Shown piece by piece: positions 1 through 5,557 of a stretch of 6,526 nt of DNA. The translations under genes and the position numbers were made by a program. How positions within the stretch are numbered: position 1 is the first letter of the stretch; the number at the start of each line of letters is the position of its first letter. The DNA is from Gemmatimonadales bacterium (GTDB lineage Bacteria > Gemmatimonadota > Gemmatimonadetes > Gemmatimonadales > GWC2-71-9): NCBI GenBank assembly GCA_030597435.1, contig JAUVRV010000161.1, forward strand, positions 1 to 6,526, given 5' to 3'. The notes beneath the pieces were generated by a model. The model saw only the letters and a list, made by a program, of their open reading frames with translations. It was not told where the DNA came from and did not search any database.

Positions 1-317
1 AGAGCGAATACAAGGACAACGCAGAGGAGCTGAGTGCTCTAGGGAGCAGCGAGTCGGACGCTACAGGGAGCACCTTTGACAGAGGGGAAGGATGTGACAC
101 CTGCGGTGAGACCGGCTACAAGGGTAGACAGGGGCTCTACGAGGTCATGGCGATGTCACCCGAAGTGCGGCGCATGGTGCTGCGCGGAGCATCGGCAGCG
201 GAACTCAAAGATCAGGCCGTGGAAGAAGGGATGCTCACACTGCGGATGGATGGAATAGTGAAGGTCAAGCGGGGAATTACCACACTAGAGGAAGTCGTGA
301 AGGAGACTGCGGAATAG
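1..317 (+). CDS. pilB: Type IV pilus extension ATPase PilB, C-terminal end (partial)
   Basis: This is the last 104 codons of a GspE/PilB-family secretion ATPase, read in the frame starting at base 3 and ending at TAG 315-317; the start lies left of the window. PilB is the cytoplasmic hexameric motor whose ATP hydrolysis drives pilin assembly at the inner membrane. The visible part contains the second half of the family's zinc-binding tetracysteine motif (GCDTC) followed at once by the family signature TGYKGRQGLYEV, at about residues 31-47 of the fragment. The tail ends TTLEEVVKETAE, which matches the usual 'TTLEEV' end of GspE/PilB proteins. The ATPase core (Walker A, Asp box, Walker B) and the first cysteine pair are outside the window, so activity cannot be judged. 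Only four bases separate it from pilT, indicating one operon. GspE of a type II secretion system is the alternative, but the adjoining pilT argues for PilB. Confidence 0.93.
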   Translation, partial: SEYKDNAEELSALGSSESDATGSTFDRGEGCDTCGETGYKGRQGLYEVMAMSPEVRRMVLRGASAAELKDQAVEEGMLTLRMDGIVKVKRGITTLEEVVKETAE

Positions 318-321
318 GACT

Positions 322-1470
322 ATGGCAGAAACCGAGACTCAGCAGGGCGGTTCGGACTCAGTCAACCTGAGATCACTGCTCGAGGAGATGATCGAGCGCG
401 ACGCATCCGATCTGCACATCACGGCGGGTGAACGGCCCAAGTTGCGGATCGATGGCGATATCACCAATTCGAAGGTTGACCATCAACTGAGCCCGAAAGA
501 AACGCTCCAGCTGGCCTACTCGGTGCTGACTGAGAACCAGAAGAAGCGCTTCGAGAACGAAGATGAACTCGACTTCTCTTTCGGCATTCAGAACCTGGCA
601 CGGTTTCGTGGTAACTGCTTCAAACAGCGTGGCTGTGTCACGCTAGTCATCCGTCAAATTCCGTTCACGGTTAAGACGTTTGAAGAACTAGGTCTACGTG
701 CGCCACTCAGGCAGCTTTCGGAGCGGCCGCGTGGACTCGTGTTGATTACCGGACCGACCGGTTCCGGCAAGTCGACGACCCTGGCGGCGATGATCGACAA
801 GATCAACCGGGAACGTAAGGCTCACATCATCACGATCGAGGACCCGATCGAGTTCATCCACCGTCATCAGAGCTGTATTGTCAATCAGCGTGAGGTCGGT
901 ACCGACACCAAGTCGTTTGCCAACGCACTCAAGTATGCTTTGCGCCAAGACCCCGACGTTGTGCTCATAGGTGAGATGCGTGATCTGGAGACCATCGCTG
1001 CCGCGCTGACCATTGCTGAAACGGGTCATCTCGCCTTCGCGACGCTCCACACCAACTCAGCCGCCGAGACGGTCAACCGGGTCATCGACGTGTTCCCAGC
1101 GCACCAACAGTCACAAGTGCGCGCGCAACTTGCCTTTGTGCTCGAAGGCGTTGTGACTCAGACTTTGCTCCAAAGGGCGTCGGGGAAGGGCCGCGTGATG
1201 GCATGTGAGATCATGATGGCCACACCTGCGATTCGGGCCCTCATACGTGACGATAAGGTGCACCAGATCTACTCGGCTATGCAGGCCGGTAAGAAGCACG
1301 GGATGCTGACACTAGCCGATTCGTTGTACTCCCTCTACATGTCACGCGATGTGAGTTTAGAAGAGTGCTTGCGCGTGGTGTCAGATCAGAACGAGTTCCT
1401 GCGGATGGTGGGCGAGCCTATCCCAGGCGAGGAGGGAGCGGATTCCAAGGCGATGGCAGGAAGACGTTAA
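322..1470 (+). CDS. pilT: Type IV pilus retraction ATPase PilT (twitching motility)
   Basis: This 382-residue cytoplasmic hexameric ATPase powers pilus disassembly and retraction, and so twitching motility. All family motifs are present: N-terminal ASDLHITAGERP (28-39), Walker A GPTGSGKST (144-152), Asp box TIEDPIEF (171-178), Walker B region LRQDPDVVLIGEMRD (207-221), His box TGHLAFATLHTNSA (234-247), and the PilT-typical C-terminal motif AIRALIRDDK (303-312; canonical AIRNLIRE), which separates retraction ATPases from PilB. It is somewhat longer than classical PilT (about 345 residues), with roughly 15 extra polar residues at the N-terminus and about 20 at the C-terminus. ATG 322 is the first start after an in-frame stop at 298-300. 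Its ribosome site is weak: AAGGAG at 300-305 is too far away and AGGA at 316-319 is too close, so translation is probably coupled to pilB, four bases upstream. A PilU-type paralogue is possible but less likely in this context. Confidence 0.96.
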   Translation: MAETETQQGGSDSVNLRSLLEEMIERDASDLHITAGERPKLRIDGDITNSKVDHQLSPKETLQLAYSVLTENQKKRFENEDELDFSFGIQNLARFRGNCFKQRGCVTLVIRQIPFTVKTFEELGLRAPLRQLSERPRGLVLITGPTGSGKSTTLAAMIDKINRERKAHIITIEDPIEFIHRHQSCIVNQREVGTDTKSFANALKYALRQDPDVVLIGEMRDLETIAAALTIAETGHLAFATLHTNSAAETVNRVIDVFPAHQQSQVRAQLAFVLEGVVTQTLLQRASGKGRVMACEIMMATPAIRALIRDDKVHQIYSAMQAGKKHGMLTLADSLYSLYMSRDVSLEECLRVVSDQNEFLRMVGEPIPGEEGADSKAMAGRR

Positions 1471-1488
1471 ACAGCATAGGAGAACGTA

Positions 1489-2685
1489 ATGCCAGTCTTT
1501 GAGTATACAGCACGCACCGCAACTGGCGAGGAAACCACTGGGTCGATGGACGCCTCCACCAGGGAAGAGGTGGTTCAGCAGCTCCGTAAGAACCGCATGA
1601 TGGTGGTGCGAGTACGGGAACAGAGAAAGCGGAAGCGGAAGGGTGCAAGGGTGCCCATCCGGGACACGGTGGTATTCACCCGGCAGTTTGCCACGATGGT
1701 GAACTCGGGATTGCCGCTAGTGCAGGCGCTGGACATCCTGGCGCAGCAGACCGACAACAAGACGCTCTCTGAAGTGACCAAACAGGTCGTGTACGATGTG
1801 GAGAGTGGAAACACCCTCGCAGATGCGCTCGGCAAACACCCGAATGCGTTCAGTGCGCTGTACGTGAACATGGTCGCCGCCGGTGAGGCGGGTGGTATTC
1901 TGGATACGATCATGTTGCGGTTGGCCACGTTTCTGGAAAAGAACGACGCGATAATCCGCAAAGTAAAAGGCGCGATGGTGTACCCGTCGGTGATCTTTTC
2001 TGTTGCGATTATCGCCATCTTGGTACTGTTGATTTTCGTTATTCCTACCTTCCAGACCATGTTCGCGTCGGTGAACCTCGAGTTGCCACTGCCCACGCGA
2101 ATCGTGATTGGAATGAGTGCATTTCTGCAGGGCTTTTGGTGGGCGATGGCGCTCCTTGGAGTCGGACTCTTCCTTGCGATCAGATCCTACTACGGTACAC
2201 AGGGCGGTAAGCTGGTGATTGACCGGTTCCTTCTGGGCTTCCCGGTCCTGGGTGACCTGCTGCGTAAGTCGGCGGTGTCTCGGTTCACGCGTACGCTGGG
2301 AACCCTGCTGGCATCGGGTGTCTCCATCCTCGATGGCTTGGAGATAACGGCTCGAACTGCAGGAAACAGGGTTATCCACGACGCGGTGATGGAATCACGC
2401 GGCTCGATCGCGGGCGGTGAAACCATCGCTGGACCGCTGCAGAAATCAGGCGTCTTCCCACCGATGGTTACGTCCATGATCGCCGTTGGCGAGGCAACTG
2501 GCGGTTTGGACGAGATGCTGACCAAAATCGCGGACTTCTATGACGACGAGGTCGACGCCGCCGTCTCCACGGTGTTGTCACTCATGGAGCCGATCATGAT
2601 TGTGTTCCTCGGCGTGATCGTTGGTGGTATGATCATCGCCATGTACTTGCCGATCTTCGACATGATCAACGCGGTTGGAGCATAG
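1489..2685 (+). CDS. pilC: Type IV pilus inner-membrane platform protein PilC
   Basis: This 398-residue polytopic protein is of the GspF/PilC family, the inner-membrane platform that couples PilB and PilT to pilin addition and removal. The N-terminus MPVFEYTARTATGEETTGSM is typical of the family. It carries two T2SSF domains (about 62-185 and 265-387), each with the family's conserved glycine-rich turn: GEAGGILD (132-139) and GEATGGLDEML (334-344). Three hydrophobic helices are visible near 166-188, 213-231 and 366-388, as expected. A basic stretch, REQRKRKRKGAR (43-54), links the N-terminal segment to the first domain. The length is normal (about 400). The start is supported by TAGGAG at 1477-1482, six bases before the ATG. 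The gene follows pilT by 18 bp, presumably in the same transcript, and is followed by a strong hairpin that probably ends the pilBTC unit. GspF of type II secretion is the only real alternative. Confidence 0.95.
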   Translation: MPVFEYTARTATGEETTGSMDASTREEVVQQLRKNRMMVVRVREQRKRKRKGARVPIRDTVVFTRQFATMVNSGLPLVQALDILAQQTDNKTLSEVTKQVVYDVESGNTLADALGKHPNAFSALYVNMVAAGEAGGILDTIMLRLATFLEKNDAIIRKVKGAMVYPSVIFSVAIIAILVLLIFVIPTFQTMFASVNLELPLPTRIVIGMSAFLQGFWWAMALLGVGLFLAIRSYYGTQGGKLVIDRFLLGFPVLGDLLRKSAVSRFTRTLGTLLASGVSILDGLEITARTAGNRVIHDAVMESRGSIAGGETIAGPLQKSGVFPPMVTSMIAVGEATGGLDEMLTKIADFYDDEVDAAVSTVLSLMEPIMIVFLGVIVGGMIIAMYLPIFDMINAVGA

Positions 2686-2727
2686 GTTGAGAAGGAAGGC
2701 GGCAATACGGTAGACCGCCGTTCGAGC

Positions 2728-2761
2728 GACGGGGTCTCACGCGGGGCAGTGAGACCCCGTC
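2728..2761 (+). terminator. Strong hairpin after pilC, terminator-like
   Basis: A perfect inverted repeat has arms 2728-2740 (GACGGGGTCTCAC) and 2749-2761 (GTGAGACCCCGTC) around the 8-base loop GCGGGGCA. This gives a 13-bp, mostly G-C stem 42 bp beyond the pilC stop and before the next gene. It is followed by CTGCATTT rather than a run of T, so a classical intrinsic terminator is not certain. It may instead attenuate readthrough or protect the 3' end of the pilBTC mRNA. Its position between two functional units favours termination. Confidence 0.7.
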
Positions 2762-2792
2762 TGCATTTGGCCTCGCGGTGGTCCGACTAACC

Positions 2793-2796
2793 GGAG
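2793..2796 (+). promoter_or_regulatory. Ribosome-binding site GGAG that favours start GTG 2805
   Basis: GGAG lies eight bases before GTG 2805. The longer in-frame candidate, GTG 2778, has no purine-rich site before it and would begin only 16 bases after the hairpin. This favours the shorter 106-residue protein. Confidence 0.5.
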
Positions 2797-2804
2797 CGCG
2801 TCGA

Positions 2805-3125
2805 GTGCGTTTGCCCCCCTGGTCGTTCACGCGCGCCATTCTGTTGCGATCCACTGTGCTTTGGGTCCCAGTGAGGCTTGCCGCTACCGTCGTTAACAAC
2901 ATGGTACCGAGCGGACCCACCGACTACAGCCCGTATTCGCTTGCCCCTTTGACCATAGCAGCCGTCGTGGCATTGACCACCACACTTACCTGGCTCGACT
3001 GCGCCCGCCACAACGAGGTTCTATTCCTGACCAATCTGGGGGTGAGTCGTACGACGCTGATTGGACTGGCGGGGGTTCTACCGCTGCTGTATTCGCTGAT
3101 CGTGGCTGTGGCGGTGCGCCTGTGA
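2805..3125 (+). CDS. Small membrane protein, putative ABC permease-like partner
   Basis: I do not recognise a named family. The product (106 residues from GTG 2805; 115 if GTG 2778 is used) has a basic N-terminus, an amphipathic or hydrophobic segment (about 12-30), a clear membrane helix (about 46-64, LAPLTIAAVVALTTTLTWL), a short polar stretch, and a second strong helix (about 85-104). Between the helices lies ARHNEVLFLTNLGVSRTTLI (67-86). By eye this resembles the cytoplasmic coupling region of FtsX/LptF-type ABC permeases, where an E-x-x-x-L-x-x-L-G-x-S-R pattern precedes a membrane helix. The stop TGA 3123-3125 overlaps the GTG start of the ABC ATPase, so the two are almost certainly translated together and probably form a complex. 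It is far smaller than a normal permease, so it may oligomerise or need another subunit. That it is coding is fairly sure, given the lack of stops, the overlap and the membrane pattern; the permease role is inference. Confidence 0.7.
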   Translation: MRLPPWSFTRAILLRSTVLWVPVRLAATVVNNMVPSGPTDYSPYSLAPLTIAAVVALTTTLTWLDCARHNEVLFLTNLGVSRTTLIGLAGVLPLLYSLIVAVAVRL

Positions 3126-3829
3126 AGCCGCTCCTGGCGGTCGAGTCGATTGGCAAAGCGGTTGGTGCCCGTGACGTGTTGAAGTCCGCCTCGATGTGGG
3201 CCCGACCTGGAGCAGTGACCGTGCTCCTCGGACGAAACGGGTGTGGTAAGACCACTCTTGTGAAAATCTCGATCGGTCTTGTGCGAGCCGATTATGGGGT
3301 GGTGATCTATGACGACCAGCGCACACTGAGACCGCGGCTACATGAGCTGGCGCGGCGCGGGCTCTACTATCTGCCGGAGCGGAACCTGCTTTCGCCGGCG
3401 TTCACAGTGCGAGATCACGTGCGGGCCGTGGAGAAGTTGGTTCCGGACTCCAACGCGCCGCACGCAGTTGAGCTGTTGCGGGTCGGAGAGTTCCTCGGTC
3501 GCAAGCCCCGCACGTTGTCTGGTGGCGAGAGACGACGCTGCGAAGTAGCCATCGCACTGGCTCGCAATCCGAGGTGCCTGCTAGCCGACGAGCCGTACAT
3601 GGGAATCATGCCCATCGACGTTGAATTGATCACAACCGGATTCCGCGAGTTGGCCGATGACGGATGTGCGGTGCTGGTCACCGGTCACGAGGTGCGGACC
3701 ATGCTAGAAGTCGCAGACGAGGTCATCTGGCAGACGGCGGGCACAACCCACTACATCGGCTCCGCTGAGCACGCCACGCAGAATCACCAGTTCCGCCGCG
3801 AGTATCTGGGACTGGATTCGCCCATCTGA
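3122..3829 (+). CDS. ABC transporter ATP-binding protein, LptB/LivF-like
   Basis: This 235-residue stand-alone ABC ATPase is expected to sit on the cytoplasmic face and energise a membrane partner. Visible motifs are Walker A GRNGCGKTT (37-45), signature LSGGERRR (132-139), Walker B RCLLADEP (151-158) and switch histidine H189 in VTGHEVR. The C-terminal half reads like LptB: LSGGERRRCEVAIALARNP, DEPYMGIMPIDV, and a FRREYLG tail. The Q-loop position is Glu (E86 in YLPERN) and the D-loop reads GIMP rather than GVDP. Both changes recall LivF proteins, which carry PEGR and GLAP there, so they do not by themselves mean the enzyme is dead. Start GTG 3122 overlaps the membrane-protein stop by four bases (GTGA) and lacks its own strong ribosome site, implying coupled translation. 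The gene lies 42 bp before pilS. The substrate is unknown. No lpt or liv genes are in the window, so neither name is given. Confidence 0.9.
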   Translation: MKPLLAVESIGKAVGARDVLKSASMWARPGAVTVLLGRNGCGKTTLVKISIGLVRADYGVVIYDDQRTLRPRLHELARRGLYYLPERNLLSPAFTVRDHVRAVEKLVPDSNAPHAVELLRVGEFLGRKPRTLSGGERRRCEVAIALARNPRCLLADEPYMGIMPIDVELITTGFRELADDGCAVLVTGHEVRTMLEVADEVIWQTAGTTHYIGSAEHATQNHQFRREYLGLDSPI

Positions 3830-3833
3830 ACTA

Positions 3834-3846
3834 TTGCATTTTGCAA
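3834..3846. repeat. Short inverted repeat TTGCA-TTT-TGCAA before pilS
   Basis: A perfect 5-bp inverted repeat with a 3-base spacer lies in the only non-coding stretch (3830-3871) before pilS, 25 bases ahead of the start codon. It sits in a locally AT-rich patch. It could be part of an operator or a small hairpin after the ABC gene, or be chance. Confidence 0.3.
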
Positions 3847-3871
3847 CGGCTATCCCAATACTAGGGGCGAA

Positions 3872-5557
3872 ATGACCTTCACCGGCGCGCACGAGGTCCA
3901 GACAGGGGCGGAGAACCGACCGTTGACAGGGGTTCCTAGCACGCTGGGGCTCCTCAGATGGGTGTACTTCGGACGGGTGACGGTCGCCATCGTCATATTC
4001 GTGGCGGCCGCATTTTCGTTCAACGAGGTTCCCCCAGGGACCCTCGTGATTATTGCGGTTGCTGCCATCGCGAGCGTCTTGGTGAGTGTCTGGTCACTCT
4101 GGTTCACCCACATAAGTGGTCGCTCTCCCAACAACACTTTTCTGTACGCGCAGGCGGTCTTCGATCTGGCGCTCGTTACCACTGTCGTGCACGTGACTGA
4201 AGGTCCCGCCAGCGAGTTTCCGGCCCTCTACATACTGGTCATCGCGGTCAGTGCCGTGCTGATGCCACTTTCCTCGAGCTTGCTCATCACGACGTTAGCG
4301 AGCGTTCTCTACGTAGCCGATATCGTGTGGTGGCTGGATGTGCCCCTAACGGGCGCGGTATTCGTCCAGTTGGCGGTGTTCCTGGCAGTATTCATTGTGA
4401 CGGGACTCGTAACCGGTCGGGTGCGCGAGGCTGGCGCCGAGAGCGAGAAGCTGCAGCAGGAGGTACGCCGCCTACGCCTCGAGGCCGCCGACATATTGCG
4501 CAACATCAGAAGTGGAGTCATAACGGTGGATGGAGAGGGTACGCTGGCTTACGCCAACGACGCGGCCCTGGAGCTGCTGGGTCTGAACCAAGCCGATGCA
4601 CTTGAACGGCCGTTACGAAAACTGCTGGCGGAACGCTCGACCGAGTTGGTCGAGGTGATATTCGAGACGCAGCGGCGGCGCGTGAAGTCGCTCAGAGCTG
4701 ACGGTGTGGTACACAGGTCGGACCGGAGCTTTCCAATCGGTGTGACGACCACGGCTCTCGATCTCGAGAACGACGGTAGTGCTTCGGTGACTGCCATTTT
4801 TACTGACATCTCCGATCAAAAACGTATGGAGGAACTGAGGCTCCGAGCCGAACGCCTCGAAGCAGTTGCCGAGCTGTCGGCTTCACTCGCGCATGAGATA
4901 AAGAACCCACTTGCATCGATCAGGTCGTCGGTCGAACAACTCGCCGCGTCAGACCATGCCAGCGATGACGAAAAACTGCTAGCCGGCTTGGTAGTCAGGG
5001 AGAGCGATCGGTTGAGTGGTCTGCTGAGTGAGTTTCTGGACTTCTCTCGGGTACGGGTAACGGACTGTAGACCACTCGATCTGGCCGCCGTGGTCACAAG
5101 GGCAGTCGAGTTGGTACGTACCCATCCTGATAGTGGTGAGCATGCGGAGATCGATATCGTGGCCGATCCCGTCTCGATCGAGGGAGACGAGGATCTCATT
5201 CACCGAGTTGTTGTCAATCTCGTCTTGAACGCGATACAGGCGTCGGGGGGAGATGTCCGTGTGCAGGTGTGCGTGAGAACGGCTAGTTCGAGTGAACTTC
5301 CCCGGGGGCTGCAACTAGATGGGGCCGCCGTACTCGAGGTGATCGACGACGGTCCCGGCATTCCCGCAGAGCTACAGGAGCGGGTGTTTGAGCCATTCGT
5401 GACCGGTCGAGTCGGGGGATCGGGACTGGGCCTGGCAATCGTGCAGCGGGCAGTTCAAGCACATCGGGGTGCTGTATTCGTGGAAAGCAAGCCCGATCAG
5501 AACACAACGTTCACCGTATTCCTGCCAACCAAGGCGATGCCGGAGGTGGCTGTTTGA
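3872..5557 (+). CDS. pilS: PilS-type membrane sensor histidine kinase with PAS domain
   Basis: This 561-residue inner-membrane histidine kinase is paired with the adjoining response regulator. In known systems PilS senses pilin in the membrane and phosphorylates PilR to control pilA. The N-terminal region has about six hydrophobic helices (roughly 35-51, 57-77, 94-108, 117-131, 134-154, 162-182), as in PilS. A short charged coiled-coil-like stretch (184-205) and a PAS domain (about 206-315, ending TAIFTDISDQKRMEEL) follow. The HisKA motif is SLAHEIKNPLASIR with phospho-acceptor H341. The catalytic domain shows the N box NLVLNAIQAS (449-458), G1 box DDGPGIP (492-498), F box FEPF (507-510) and G2 box GGSGLGLAI (515-523). 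All catalytic residues look intact. ATG 3872 is preceded by AGGGG (3863-3867) at four bases. The stop overlaps the pilR start (TTGA). Generic NtrB/AtoS-like kinases look similar, but the pil context supports PilS. Confidence 0.92.
   Translation: MTFTGAHEVQTGAENRPLTGVPSTLGLLRWVYFGRVTVAIVIFVAAAFSFNEVPPGTLVIIAVAAIASVLVSVWSLWFTHISGRSPNNTFLYAQAVFDLALVTTVVHVTEGPASEFPALYILVIAVSAVLMPLSSSLLITTLASVLYVADIVWWLDVPLTGAVFVQLAVFLAVFIVTGLVTGRVREAGAESEKLQQEVRRLRLEAADILRNIRSGVITVDGEGTLAYANDAALELLGLNQADALERPLRKLLAERSTELVEVIFETQRRRVKSLRADGVVHRSDRSFPIGVTTTALDLENDGSASVTAIFTDISDQKRMEELRLRAERLEAVAELSASLAHEIKNPLASIRSSVEQLAASDHASDDEKLLAGLVVRESDRLSGLLSEFLDFSRVRVTDCRPLDLAAVVTRAVELVRTHPDSGEHAEIDIVADPVSIEGDEDLIHRVVVNLVLNAIQASGGDVRVQVCVRTASSSELPRGLQLDGAAVLEVIDDGPGIPAELQERVFEPFVTGRVGGSGLGLAIVQRAVQAHRGAVFVESKPDQNTTFTVFLPTKAMPEVAV
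5542..5547 (+). promoter_or_regulatory. Ribosome-binding site GGAGGT deciding the TTG start of pilR
   Basis: GGAGGT lies inside the last codons of pilS, six bases before TTG 5554. This near-ideal site and spacing, plus the absence of any other start codon before the receiver domain, fix the pilR start at TTG. Confidence 0.8.

Larger units (their letters stand above)
2686..2804. other. Intergenic gap between pilC and the ABC gene pair
   Basis: This 119-bp stretch contains the 13-bp hairpin at 2728-2761 and, before it, a weaker possible stem GGCGG (2698-2702) with CCGCC (2715-2719). I see no convincing sigma-70 or sigma-54 promoter in it. How the downstream ABC pair is transcribed is therefore open: readthrough past the hairpin, or an unrecognised promoter. 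Confidence 0.5.

Noticed and set aside
76..258. 60-codon plus-strand reading frame at the left edge
   Set aside because: It overlaps the pilB 3' end in another frame. The pilB frame gives clear family motifs and this one gives none.
596..620. TGGCAC in pilT as a possible sigma-54 -24 element
   Set aside because: No TTGC element follows at the required spacing, and it lies inside a conserved coding region.
1575..2096. 173-codon antisense reading frame within pilC
   Set aside because: Another shadow frame opposite a well-supported gene, with no family resemblance.
1717..2379. 220-codon antisense reading frame within pilC
   Set aside because: It is a shadow of pilC: low-complexity, no recognisable domain and no start context. 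The pilC frame is unambiguous.
3122..3829. Naming the ATPase lptB or livF
   Set aside because: The sequence mixes traits of both families and no lpt or liv partner gene is in the window.
3834..3862. Possible sigma-70 promoter TTGCAT-17 bp-AATACT before pilS
   Set aside because: It has about three and four matches to the consensus boxes, and the implied transcript start would fall at the start codon, at odds with the AGGGG ribosome site.
4816..5199. 127-codon antisense reading frame in pilS, rich in Ser
   Set aside because: Serine-rich composition is typical of antisense translation of a coding strand such as this, and it lies opposite the HisKA region.
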